From Tenacibaculum sp. 190130A14a (GTDB lineage Bacteria; Bacteroidota; Bacteroidia; Flavobacteriales; Flavobacteriaceae), in the NCBI RefSeq assembly GCF_964048965.1, contig NZ_OZ040189.1:1860001-1924000 (forward strand): a DNA stretch of 64,000 nucleotides. The letters are read 5' to 3'. Numbering within the stretch: position 1 is the first letter of the stretch; each line of letters opens with the position of its first letter. The translations under genes were made by a program, and so were the position numbers. This document shows positions 1-8,593 of the stretch, piece after piece. The notes under the pieces are model-generated. The model did no database searches, was not told the origin of the DNA, and worked only from the letters and a program-made list of their open reading frames with translations.

Positions 1-1274
1 ATTTCTATTTTATCAATATTATCTCCTTTTATATGAAGTATTTCACTTGTTGGATTAGGATAAATTGAGATGTCTGCGTGTGTTTTATAGCCTCCTAAAG
101 GTGTTGGTCCCATAGCAGTTTTGTCTGGTAAAATTGGGTTGATACTATTTGCACAAGGAAAAGTACTATAACTTGCAGTGTTATCTTTACCCCAAGAACT
201 ATATGGGGTAAAACCATTATCTATTTGTATACACTCTAAGTTAGGATTGTTGGTAACATTGAAGGTAGAAAGAATGCTATTTCTTCCATTGGCAACGTTA
301 ATTGTTTTCAAGTTACAGCTCCAACTACTTAAGTTTTCTAGTTGTGTATTCTTAACTAAAGACAACTTTTCTATTTGATTTCCAGCACAGTATAAAACTG
401 TTAAATTTATATTTTTGTCTATATTTAGTTTAGTCAAATTGTTTCCATTGCAGGCAAGAAATGTTAGGTTTGTAAAGGCTTCAATACCAGTTAAATCAGA
501 AATATTTTTACCACCTACATTTAAATATGGACCGTAAGCTTGCGCTTCAGAAACTTGAATTTCTCCATCATTATTAATGTCAATAGTAGGAGTATTGTTT
601 AATAAAGCGTTTTTAAAATTTGAGTCTGGTATATATACTACTTGAGAAGTGTTTATTTTAAACCCACCTAATGGAGTTGGTCCAGAAACCGTTTTATCTG
701 GTAAAATTGGATTGATGGTTTCTTTACAAGGATAGTTGCTATAAGATGTATTTGTATCTTTTTTCCAACTATTTAGAGGGGTGAAATATCGATCTATTTG
801 AACGCATTTTAAGTTTGGGTTAAACCTTAAATCAAAAGTAGTTAGAGTAGCATTATTACCATTGGCTATGTTTACACTTTTCAAATTATTATTGTTTGCA
901 TAAAGTGTTTTTAGGAGGGGATTACTTGTTAAAGTAAGCTTCTCAATATCATTGTCCATAGCGAATAGCATCGTTAATTTTGTGTTATACTTAAGATCTA
1001 ATTTGGTTAAATTATTCCCATCGCAAGCTAATATTGGTATATTAACAAATGCTTCAATTCCCGTTAGGTCAGAAATGTTTTTACTGGAAATAACTATTGG
1101 ATTAGTCCAAGCATGTGCTTCTGAAACTTGAATTTCTCCATCATTGTTGGTATCGATAGTATGTGAGTAGTTTATTAAGGCGTTTTTAAAGTTGGCATCA
1201 GGAATGTTCACAATTTGGCTAAAACCAAGAGTACTAGCAAAAATAGCAGTAAGTAAAGTAATAATTTTTTTCAT
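1..1274 (-). CDS. Secreted leucine-rich-repeat-like protein with T9SS sorting tail (3' end cut by window)
   Basis: This gene runs off the left edge; about 424 codons are visible. It starts with an export signal (MKKIITLLTAIFASTLGFSQ, cleavage after the Ser-Gln region). Two tandem copies of a unit of about 191 residues follow. Each begins IPD-NFKNAL, carries a DxNNDGEIQVSEA segment resembling a calcium-binding or dockerin-like loop, and then short LRR-like strands (LTKLDL, LKSVNIANG) of the kind seen in flavobacterial surface proteins. The last visible residues, ISIYPNPTSEILHIKGDN, match the start of the type A C-terminal sorting domain that targets proteins to the type IX secretion system. 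I infer a cell-surface or released adhesin-like protein. Ligand unknown. Confidence is high for export route, low for role. Confidence 0.8.
   Translation of the reverse strand, partial: MKKIITLLTAIFASTLGFSQIVNIPDANFKNALINYSHTIDTNNDGEIQVSEAHAWTNPIVISSKNISDLTGIEAFVNIPILACDGNNLTKLDLKYNTKLTMLFAMDNDIEKLTLTSNPLLKTLYANNNNLKSVNIANGNNATLTTFDLRFNPNLKCVQIDRYFTPLNSWKKDTNTSYSNYPCKETINPILPDKTVSGPTPLGGFKINTSQVVYIPDSNFKNALLNNTPTIDINNDGEIQVSEAQAYGPYLNVGGKNISDLTGIEAFTNLTFLACNGNNLTKLNIDKNINLTVLYCAGNQIEKLSLVKNTQLENLSSWSCNLKTINVANGRNSILSTFNVTNNPNLECIQIDNGFTPYSSWGKDNTASYSTFPCANSINPILPDKTAMGPTPLGGYKTHADISIYPNPTSEILHIKGDNIDKIE
66..1211 (-). repeat. Two tandem protein-coding repeat units of about 573 bp
   Basis: Unit 1 spans roughly 1211 down to 639 and unit 2 roughly 638 down to 66. 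The equivalent valine codons before IPD lie at 1211 and 638, giving a 573-nt (191-codon) period. The copies are diverged at the DNA level but keep the order IPD-NFKNAL, NNDGEIQVSEA, ISDLTGIEAF, LRR-like strands, and the linker NPILPDKT..GPTPLGG. Confidence 0.75.
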
Positions 1275-1387
1275 TTGAATCTTATTTTTTGGTTAATTGA
1301 TTTCAGTTGCAAAGTAAATTCGTTAATTGCTGAAAAAGAGCAAATACTTTCCGAATTAAACGTTTGGTTTTCCGAACAAACAATTAA

Positions 1388-1417
1388 AAATCCACCAAGA
1401 TTTCTCAAGGTGGATTT
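1388..1417 (-). terminator. Rho-independent terminator after the DUF885 gene
   Basis: A 9-bp perfect stem (aaatccacc / ggtggattt, 1388-1396 and 1409-1417) with a 12-nt loop. Read on the minus strand it is followed by a T-rich tract, as expected for the end of the gene whose stop is at 1462. Confidence 0.7.
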
Positions 1418-1461
1418 GACTCTTTAAAAAAGGATAAGATTCTGGTAAAATAAAAGGTGTT

Positions 1462-3258
1462 TTACCCTTGTTTCTTATTAACTACCCAGTTATTAATTTT
1501 ATTTTCTAACAAGGCTAATGGAATACATCCTGTTTCTAAAACTTGATCGTGGAACTCTCTAATGTCAAACTTATTTCCAAGTTCTTTAGAAGCCTTATCA
1601 CGTAATTCTCTAATTTTTAACTGACCAATTTTATAAGATAATGCTTGACCTGGATTTGCCATATATCTTTCAATTTCAGAAATGATACTCGCTTCACTTT
1701 CAGCTTCATTATCTAAAGAATATTGAATAGCCTTTTCACGACTCCACCCTTTAGCGTGCATACCTGTATCAACTACTAAACGAATAGCTCTGTGCATTTC
1801 CATACCAAGCATTCCAAAATATTGATAAGGATCTGTATACAAACCTAATTCTTTTCCTAAATTTTCGGTGTACAATGCCCAACCTTCTCCATAAGCACTA
1901 TACCATAAGGTTTTTCTAAAATCTGGTAAATCTTGATTTTCTTGAGTTAATGAAATTTGATAGTGATGACCAGGGATTGCTTCATGTAAAAATAAAGCTT
2001 CGTCAGAAAATACATTGTATTTAGAAGCATCTGGAATTGGAGTATAAAATACACCAGGACGGGTTCCGTCAAGTGATCCCGGGTTGTACTCAGCACTAGC
2101 AGAAGCTTCTCTGAATTTTTCAGTCTGTTTTACAATAAACGGTGTCTTAGGCTTATTACCAAATAACTTTTCTAATTGCGGTTTCATTTTTTCATGAATC
2201 GCATTGAAATTGTCAATAATCTGTTTTGGTTCAGTATATGGCATTAATTCCTTATTGTCTCTAACGTAATTAAAAAACTCTTTTAAACTACCTTTAAAAC
2301 CAACTTCAGCTTTAACTTTTTCCATCTCAGCTAATATGCGAGCAACTTCTTTCAAACCTAATTCATGAATTTCATCTGCAGTCATATTTGTAGTGGTATA
2401 GTTTTTAATGGCATGCTGGTAGTATTCTTTTCCGTTTGGAACACCATCAACACCACTATCATCTCTTCCCGCAGCAAGGTAGTCTGTCTTTAAAAATTCA
2501 AATATTGATTTAAATGATGGAATCAATTTATCATTCAATATTATAGTATAATCTTTAGTGAGCTTCTCTTTTTCTTCATTTGAAAAATCAGCAGGAAAGT
2601 TTTTAATAGGAGAGTAGAAAAGGTGATCTGTTAATTGTGTATTAGCCAATACTTCGAATTGTGGAATTACTTTTTTAATGAGTGATTTAGGTAAAACAAA
2701 CCCTTCTTCAATTCCTTGCTGCATGCGAGTTTTAGCAGATGTTAACCAGGTATTGTATTTATCTAATCTGCTTAACCAATTTTCATAGTCTTTAGTAGTT
2801 TTAAAAGGCTGTGCACTACTTCCACTGGCTAACTGCCCCATTGTTAAATTAATGGTCCACATTTGGTTAATAGGCATTAATAAGTCGTTTTTATAGCTTG
2901 CTTGTGCTAAAGCCATATTGCAATCCCAATCTAACACAGCTTTACTCATCTGCTGACTTTCTGTTAGATCAGTGTCTTTAAATTGAGTAAGTTTGGTTTT
3001 ATAATCATTGAAAAAGTTATTGCTTTTTTGACCATATTCGTCAGACAGAAAATTAGGAAACTGATCATTATAACGACTATCACCAGCAAACGTTGCATTC
3101 AACGGATTTAATTTTAGTTTTCCTTCGTTATAATCTTTTAATAATTGATTAAATTCAGTGTTTTCCTTTACAGCAATAGAAGCTGTTTCTTTTTTTTCTT
3201 TTTTACAAGAAACTAGTAGAGCAGTAGTAACTACTATCGCTAAGAAGATTTTCTTCAT
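1462..3258 (-). CDS. DUF885 family lipoprotein (putative zinc metallopeptidase-like)
   Basis: About 598 residues from the ATG at 3258. I prefer this to an upstream TTG at 3279 because it begins directly with a lipoprotein signal (MKKIFLAIV...LLVSC, lipobox cysteine about residue 18) and because a TAnnTTTG promoter element lies at 3281-3288. The protein has the hallmark DUF885 segment LFLHEAIPGHHYQ about two thirds along, where HEAxPGHH resembles a zinc-binding HExxH-type site, followed by EGWALYTENL, another conserved stretch of the family. DUF885 proteins are widespread in Bacteroidota and are regarded as probable metallopeptidases, but substrates are not known. It is monocistronic, with its own promoter and terminator. 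Confidence 0.88.
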   Translation of the reverse strand: MKKIFLAIVVTTALLVSCKKEKKETASIAVKENTEFNQLLKDYNEGKLKLNPLNATFAGDSRYNDQFPNFLSDEYGQKSNNFFNDYKTKLTQFKDTDLTESQQMSKAVLDWDCNMALAQASYKNDLLMPINQMWTINLTMGQLASGSSAQPFKTTKDYENWLSRLDKYNTWLTSAKTRMQQGIEEGFVLPKSLIKKVIPQFEVLANTQLTDHLFYSPIKNFPADFSNEEKEKLTKDYTIILNDKLIPSFKSIFEFLKTDYLAAGRDDSGVDGVPNGKEYYQHAIKNYTTTNMTADEIHELGLKEVARILAEMEKVKAEVGFKGSLKEFFNYVRDNKELMPYTEPKQIIDNFNAIHEKMKPQLEKLFGNKPKTPFIVKQTEKFREASASAEYNPGSLDGTRPGVFYTPIPDASKYNVFSDEALFLHEAIPGHHYQISLTQENQDLPDFRKTLWYSAYGEGWALYTENLGKELGLYTDPYQYFGMLGMEMHRAIRLVVDTGMHAKGWSREKAIQYSLDNEAESEASIISEIERYMANPGQALSYKIGQLKIRELRDKASKELGNKFDIREFHDQVLETGCIPLALLENKINNWVVNKKQG

Positions 3259-3280
3259 GATTGTATTTTTTGATTGCAAA

Positions 3281-3288
3281 CAAATATA
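3281..3288 (-). promoter_or_regulatory. -7 promoter element (TATATTTG) of the DUF885 gene
   Basis: The minus-strand sequence TATATTTG fits the Bacteroidota TAnnTTTG consensus and lies 22 nt before the ATG at 3258. No clear -33 TTG is seen at the usual distance. Confidence 0.55.
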
Positions 3289-3343
3289 CCAAAAGAAAAC
3301 CTTAGCGGAAGTTTACTGTATTATATTTAATATAAACCTAGGT

Positions 3344-4423
3344 TTAATTATTTAAACTCTTTATATAATCATTTGCAATGTCAGTTATTAAGTTGGTTAA
3401 CTTAAAATAACCGCTTTTATTGGTAAAAACTGTAATTACTAATTTTTGTTTTGGGTAAACTCTATAAACAGTCCTGCTACCAGGATAGCCCCCGTTATGT
3501 CCAAAAAAGAAATTTCCATTTGTATCTTTCTTAGATATAAACCCAAAACCATATCCAGTGTATTTACCGTCAATAGTCTTTTGTGGAATTAATAGTTCTT
3601 TAAGACTTTCTTTTGACAAAAGTTCTTTTGAATACAATATTCCATGCATAAGCTTAATAAAATCTTCAGAAGTAGAAAGATAACAGCCTTGGGCATATTT
3701 TAGTGTACAATCTAAACATGGAGCCAAAATGTTTTTGCCATTTTTTTCAACATAAAAACTGTTATTACGCTCTAGGCTATTTTTGGAATCTGGAACAATT
3801 GAATTAAGATTCAATTTATCTAATATTAGAGATTTGTGACAATTGGTAAGTGTATTTCCACACTTTTTCTCAATGATTAAACCTAAAAGTTTGTAACCGT
3901 AATTACTATATTTCATTGCAGTTCTAGGTTTTAAAGCAAGGTCATCTAACCCAAATGATTTATACAGCTTATCTGTGGTATTGAATGTGTTTTCGCAATC
4001 GTACCGTTCTCCAGTAGGTATTCTTTTGATCCCTGCTAAATGCCCACCAACATCTTTAATACTAAAATCATATTTCTTTTTAGGAAGGTTAGGCAAATAA
4101 AGATAAACACTCTTGTATATGTCAATAGAGTCCATTTGCATCAATTTAGCAATAGTTAATGCGGTTAAACTTTTAGTCATACTAGCAATTCTAAATTTTG
4201 TTTTAGAAGGGTTTATAGGTGTTTTATTTTCAAGATTAGAATAACCAAATCCTTTAGAATATAGTATACTATTATTATGAGATATAGATACAGAGATTCC
4301 TGGAATTCTATGTTTTTTTTGAAAGCTTTTAACCAGTTTATCTATAGTAATTGGCATTTTTTCTTTGCCTTGAGAAAACCCATTGAAGACAAAACATAAT
4401 AGCAATATGTGGAAAAATTTCAT
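3344..4423 (-). CDS. Secreted serine hydrolase (class C beta-lactamase / PBP4* fold)
   Basis: 359 residues with an N-terminal export signal (MKFFHILLLCFVFNGFSQG). All three active-site motifs of the beta-lactamase/transpeptidase-like family are present: S81-M-T-K84 (nucleophile and general base), Y172-S-N174, and the HNGG loop at residues 309-312. This is therefore probably an active periplasmic serine hydrolase such as a D-aminopeptidase or esterase; the substrate cannot be read from sequence. It follows the membrane-protein gene at 4433-5764 by 9 bp and is almost certainly co-transcribed with it. It is one of four members of this superfamily in the window, and unlike the one at 5846-7333 it keeps its catalytic residues. 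Confidence 0.85.
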   Translation of the reverse strand: MKFFHILLLCFVFNGFSQGKEKMPITIDKLVKSFQKKHRIPGISVSISHNNSILYSKGFGYSNLENKTPINPSKTKFRIASMTKSLTALTIAKLMQMDSIDIYKSVYLYLPNLPKKKYDFSIKDVGGHLAGIKRIPTGERYDCENTFNTTDKLYKSFGLDDLALKPRTAMKYSNYGYKLLGLIIEKKCGNTLTNCHKSLILDKLNLNSIVPDSKNSLERNNSFYVEKNGKNILAPCLDCTLKYAQGCYLSTSEDFIKLMHGILYSKELLSKESLKELLIPQKTIDGKYTGYGFGFISKKDTNGNFFFGHNGGYPGSRTVYRVYPKQKLVITVFTNKSGYFKLTNLITDIANDYIKSLNN

Positions 4424-4432
4424 AGATTATTT

Positions 4433-5764
4433 TTAATTATCTTTATAATACCAGAAAGGAATTTGTGCAACTCTTTCTATTTTTTCTTCCTTTGTTTTGG
4501 GGTTCATTATCTTTCTTCGAATTGAAATTAAATGTTTTCCTTCTTGAACTTTTTTTAAAGGAATTACACTTTGAAAACCAAGTTGTTTATTGGTTTGGTT
4601 GATAATAAAATCTGAAGTGATTTCTAAACTGTCTATTGAAATCATATAGGTATCATTGAACGTAGCTAAATACTTAGAGTAAACACTATCTCTTTTATAA
4701 GAATAGTTTCTTCTTTTACTTTTGAAAATTTTAAAAAAACTACTATTTAATCCTCTTTGATCTTCTTCTGGAATTAAATTCTCATTTCTTTGCAAAAGAA
4801 TATCTTCTATTTTTTTCTTGAAAGGAATAAAGACAGTTACATAAGGTTTACTGGTGATTTTTGTTGGGATAGCTACATTTTTCACAAATTCATTTTCTTC
4901 AAGTAAATCAAGATAATTGTTATTTCTAGAATAGTTAATTGAAGAGTAGGACTTTGTAGATAAATAGTTAGATCTTACATTGTTTAAAGTACTGATATAT
5001 AGAATAGACATATAAAGAGGGAAAAGCATAAAGGCAATTCTACGTCCAAATTTATTATCAAGAAGGTTATAAACTAAGGGTCTGTACAAAAAAGATAAAG
5101 TAATAATACTAAATACTCTGTAAATAGGCATGTATAAAAAAGAAGTCCATTCTTTTTTCTTTAGATATCCTAAGGTTATAAAATCAATAAAAACGATAAA
5201 TGCTAAACCTAAAAAACCAAAGGTAAAAAAGGCAAAAAAGAAAGTACCAATTGTTTTAGAAAATACGTTTGCTTCAATAAAAAGGTTTCCTGCCAGAATA
5301 ACTACAAAAATAACAGCGAAAAAAGAAATTAAGTAAAAAAGAGTTAGAAAGGTTACCGCAAATAGAATACTACAGTAATTTTCTAGTCTAGCAATGTATC
5401 CATCAAAAGAACCTACTTTCTTTTTTAAAAATTTTGTAAAACGTTCATTATAGTTTAGTTCATCATAATCTATATCATTAGATACGTACCTTAATCCAAT
5501 AGCTCCAATCCAAAGTCCACGTAAAATAACATGTACTATTAAATTAATGATGAGAATAAAACAGGATAATTTGATTACAGGATAATAAAATCGCCCATAG
5601 TTTTGAAGTGCAACAGATTCATTATGAGCTGCTTCGATAGGGTTGATTAGATTGATTAAACCAAAAATAGCAAAACCTGTAATAAGGAGCTCTAATTGCC
5701 AGCTTTCTTGTTGAAGTTTGTCTAAAAGAGCTTTAAACTTAGAGCTTTTGTAATCATTATTCAT
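4433..5764 (-). CDS. Multi-pass membrane protein of unknown function
   Basis: 443 residues that I do not recognise as a named family. The first 260 residues hold about six hydrophobic segments, starting near residues 25-45, 62-85, 130-160 and 170-200. The remaining 180 are mostly soluble, with short beta-type stretches and an Asn/Ser-rich section, and would be periplasmic or cytoplasmic depending on topology. No catalytic motif is visible. It heads a two-gene unit with the serine hydrolase at 3344-4423 (9-bp gap), so the two proteins may act together at the inner membrane. Similar-looking proteins occur in Flavobacteriaceae as conserved hypotheticals, in my recollection. Confidence 0.75.
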   Translation of the reverse strand: MNNDYKSSKFKALLDKLQQESWQLELLITGFAIFGLINLINPIEAAHNESVALQNYGRFYYPVIKLSCFILIINLIVHVILRGLWIGAIGLRYVSNDIDYDELNYNERFTKFLKKKVGSFDGYIARLENYCSILFAVTFLTLFYLISFFAVIFVVILAGNLFIEANVFSKTIGTFFFAFFTFGFLGLAFIVFIDFITLGYLKKKEWTSFLYMPIYRVFSIITLSFLYRPLVYNLLDNKFGRRIAFMLFPLYMSILYISTLNNVRSNYLSTKSYSSINYSRNNNYLDLLEENEFVKNVAIPTKITSKPYVTVFIPFKKKIEDILLQRNENLIPEEDQRGLNSSFFKIFKSKRRNYSYKRDSVYSKYLATFNDTYMISIDSLEITSDFIINQTNKQLGFQSVIPLKKVQEGKHLISIRRKIMNPKTKEEKIERVAQIPFWYYKDN

Positions 5765-5800
5765 AGTTTGTTTTTTAGTTGACTTTACCTACAAAAAAAC

Positions 5801-5830
5801 AAAACCTCTTTGAATTAGCAAAGAGGTTTT
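5801..5830 (-). terminator. Rho-independent terminator after the degenerate serine hydrolase gene
   Basis: A 12-bp perfect stem (aaaacctctttg / caaagaggtttt) with a 6-nt loop and a T-run on the minus strand. The stem is identical to the one at 9692-9721 behind htpG. Confidence 0.85.
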
Positions 5831-5845
5831 AAATTTAGTTAATAG

Positions 5846-7333
5846 TTATGTTAAGCTAACAAACTTCAAATAAGGAGGTTCAGTAGATGGTTTATGGAGA
5901 TTTGGACCACGATAATACATGACCTTTCCCGAAACATTTTTATCAGTTAAATCAATTTCTAAATACAGAATTCCATCAGGGTGAATTACAGCGTATTTGT
6001 TTCCTCTATTAAGGTAAATAATTTTGAATACTTCATCGTCCTGATCTTCATGACGAATTATTAATCTATCATTTTCACCATTTAAAACGAGCATTCCGTT
6101 TCTTTTTACCCAGTTGCCTCTTACATCTTCTTTGATGTCAAGTTTAAAATTACCTATAGGTTGTTTTACAGGTGATGGTTCCGTTAAAAATGGGATTGCT
6201 AGGGTATGCGCTGTTTCTTCAATAGCCCAAAGTCTAAAAGCATTTGTCATCAATGAGATCGATAAGTTTTCCTTAGGAAATACACTGATAATATTTCTAG
6301 TACCTTCAGCTGATCCATCTTGTTCAAATACTTTTCTATCATCCATATCCCAATTTTTATCCCAACCAATACTTTGTCTTATAGTATCTTTTGAGTTCAA
6401 AGTTTGTATTTCAAAAATAGTATCAAGAGTTTCTTTTTTTATAAAACCATTAATGTAAGAGTTTCCTAGTTTCACTAAATCGGAAGGAGTTGAAATCATT
6501 CCAGCACCTGCCCAACTATAACTATAATCTTTCGGAGAGATGATTTCTGTGAGGTACCCTTTATGAACTCCTTCGTTGTTTGGTTTGAATAACCCAGTCA
6601 TTTTAGGAGATTTATCATTCAAATTTTCAATACCTGTTGAGTTTAGATTTAAAGGATTAAATATGCTTTCTTCCAAAATCTTAGAATAGCTTTGATTAGA
6701 TGCTTGTTCCATGATTTTAGAGAGTAGCGTAAAACTATGTGTGCTGTATTGGTATTTTTCTCCTGGTTGATTAGTTAAAGGAATATGTGAGAAAACATTT
6801 ATTGCTTGATCAAGATTAGAGTAACTTGTCTGTTCAAACTTATCTTCTTTGGTATAATTAGGCATTCCTGATAAACCGCTAGCTATTTGCTTTATCGAAA
6901 TAGGATATTTTTTCTTTGGATAGGTAGGAAGTACTTTCTCAAGACTATCATCAAAGCTTAATTGATCTTTTTCAATTAACTTTAAAAGAGCGGTTATCGT
7001 AATTACTCGGGATAAGCTACCCATTCTAAATTGAGTACTGGAAGTAACTTTTTCTTTAGTTTTTAGACTCTTGTAGCCGTATCCATTCTTATAAATAGTA
7101 GTGTCATTTTTACTGATAGCCAAAGACATGCCTGGAGGCGTGCTTGGTAATTTCATTAGCTCGTTTATCATGTAGTCTACAAGACGTTTTGAAGCTAAAT
7201 TTTTAGTTTTTTCAATATTAAAACGTTGTTTGTTTTCTGGGGTTGCTAAAGTGTTTTTAGTACAGCTCAGTTGAAAACAAATTAATCCAATAAAGGTAAT
7301 TACTAGAGGTAAGGTTTTATAAGTTCTTTTCAT
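5846..7333 (-). CDS. Lipoprotein serine-hydrolase homologue with lost active-site motifs (probable pseudoenzyme)
   Basis: 495 residues. The N-terminus is a lipoprotein signal (lipobox LSC, Cys24). The beta-lactamase/PBP4* fold is recognisable from FRMGSLSR, ASGLSGMP and the GEKYQYS segment. The catalytic SxxK reads S106-L-S-R109, with the general-base lysine replaced by arginine; YxN reads Y196-S-T198; and the HGG/KTG-equivalent loop reads EQDGS at 337-341. All three motifs are therefore altered while the rest of the domain is intact and open, which argues for a binding or regulatory role rather than decay. A C-terminal domain of about 110 residues after the hydrolase part looks beta-rich. 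Its ATG follows directly after the stop of the DJ-1-like gene, so the two are co-translated. Confidence 0.8.
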   Translation of the reverse strand: MKRTYKTLPLVITFIGLICFQLSCTKNTLATPENKQRFNIEKTKNLASKRLVDYMINELMKLPSTPPGMSLAISKNDTTIYKNGYGYKSLKTKEKVTSSTQFRMGSLSRVITITALLKLIEKDQLSFDDSLEKVLPTYPKKKYPISIKQIASGLSGMPNYTKEDKFEQTSYSNLDQAINVFSHIPLTNQPGEKYQYSTHSFTLLSKIMEQASNQSYSKILEESIFNPLNLNSTGIENLNDKSPKMTGLFKPNNEGVHKGYLTEIISPKDYSYSWAGAGMISTPSDLVKLGNSYINGFIKKETLDTIFEIQTLNSKDTIRQSIGWDKNWDMDDRKVFEQDGSAEGTRNIISVFPKENLSISLMTNAFRLWAIEETAHTLAIPFLTEPSPVKQPIGNFKLDIKEDVRGNWVKRNGMLVLNGENDRLIIRHEDQDDEVFKIIYLNRGNKYAVIHPDGILYLEIDLTDKNVSGKVMYYRGPNLHKPSTEPPYLKFVSLT

Positions 7334-8464
7334 TTAGTTTGATTGATCATTAAGTTCTTTAAGCAATTTTTTAGCTTCTTCTGTCAACAGATTTTTTGAA
7401 ACTAGTTCTTTTAAAACCTTTTGAGCATTTTCTTTATTACCTAAGGAAATATGGGTTTTGGCAACTAAATAATACAAGTGTTCATTAAAATAATATGGAT
7501 GAGTCAATTCGACAAGTCGAGTTCCTAAATTTAATACTTCTTTGTTGCTGTTAGCAGCTAATATTTGATAGTATCCATATACAGCGATCATTTGAATATC
7601 ATATAAGTTGTGGTGTTGTCGTAGTTCTTTTTTTGCCCAAGAGAATGATTTCTTATTGTGCAATAAATCATTTACTAAATAGATACTTTTTTCATCTTTA
7701 TATAAAGTTCTTTTAACAGGTGTTAGACCTAAAGAACTGACAACGGCTTCAGCGGATTTTGTTGTAGAGAAAGGGTTTTGACCAGTAATGAACTTGCCAG
7801 ATATAGCAACTTCAGAAAGCATAAAGTTATTCTGTTTAAAAATTGCACCTCTAGATTTTAACTTGGTTTCTAAACTGAAAGGAAACTCTTTTACCCATTT
7901 TTTTCCAAAGAGTTCCTCTTCGACATTACAGAATGCAGTAATTTCAACATCTTTAATGATAAATTGATCATCTTTTTTAATATTCACGAATGAAGCAGGT
8001 CCATGACAGACAGATGAAATAATTGTTTCTTTTCTGTTATATAAGTTTAGTATGATGTCTTGTAATGATGAATCATATGGTAAATCAAACATGGCTCCTT
8101 TACCACCAACAACATATATGGCATCGTAATTAGTAGGATTAATGTTAGCTGTTGGAAGCGTATTTTTAAGTAATTCTTTAGCCTTTATATCTTCTAAAGC
8201 GAGTTTGTTGTATTCTTTTTCTTTGTTAAACTTATCGGGTTCAACGGCTCCTCCTTTAGGACTGGCTACATCAATTAAAAGTCCATTGTTTTTAAATATT
8301 AAATAAGCTTGAGAAAATTCGTCAAACTCATAGCCCGGTCTTGTGGCTCCCAAATCTTTCCCATAACTACTAACTACCATTAAAATCTTTTTAGTATTGA
8401 TTTTTGTTTGAGCGCTTAATAGCAAAGGAAAAAAGAGTAGAACATAACAAAACATTTTTTTCAT
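7334..8464 (-). CDS. Exported DJ-1/PfpI family protein with C-terminal extension
   Basis: 376 residues with a signal peptide (MKKMFCYVLLFFPLLLSAQT). Residues about 25-230 form a DJ-1/PfpI (class I glutamine amidotransferase-like) domain with VVGGKGAMFDL and the nucleophile elbow SSVCHGPASF (Cys153, His154). The early GYEFDE stretch supplies the usual acidic residue. This resembles Hsp31/YhbO-type proteins (chaperone, glyoxalase or deglycase activities reported in the family). A tail of about 130 residues (250-376) looks like a short helical repeat (SLGNKENAQKVLKELVSK is TPR-like). Export to the periplasm is unusual for this family. The stop codon abuts the ATG of the degenerate serine hydrolase, and a membrane AraC regulator gene lies just upstream. 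Confidence 0.83.
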   Translation of the reverse strand: MKKMFCYVLLFFPLLLSAQTKINTKKILMVVSSYGKDLGATRPGYEFDEFSQAYLIFKNNGLLIDVASPKGGAVEPDKFNKEKEYNKLALEDIKAKELLKNTLPTANINPTNYDAIYVVGGKGAMFDLPYDSSLQDIILNLYNRKETIISSVCHGPASFVNIKKDDQFIIKDVEITAFCNVEEELFGKKWVKEFPFSLETKLKSRGAIFKQNNFMLSEVAISGKFITGQNPFSTTKSAEAVVSSLGLTPVKRTLYKDEKSIYLVNDLLHNKKSFSWAKKELRQHHNLYDIQMIAVYGYYQILAANSNKEVLNLGTRLVELTHPYYFNEHLYYLVAKTHISLGNKENAQKVLKELVSKNLLTEEAKKLLKELNDQSN

Positions 8465-8593
8465 GATATTTTAATTTAGATTATTTGATGCGAAAAAAGC
8501 ACAAACGCACTTAAAAAGCTATCTAAATTATAATTCAGAAGTACTAAATTATGAACTAAAAACCTTGATTTATAATGTGAATAAGATAATTAT

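Noticed and set aside
6114..6458. 114-codon plus-strand frame inside the degenerate hydrolase gene
   Set aside because: Shadow frame. The minus-strand protein has continuous family similarity across the same bases.
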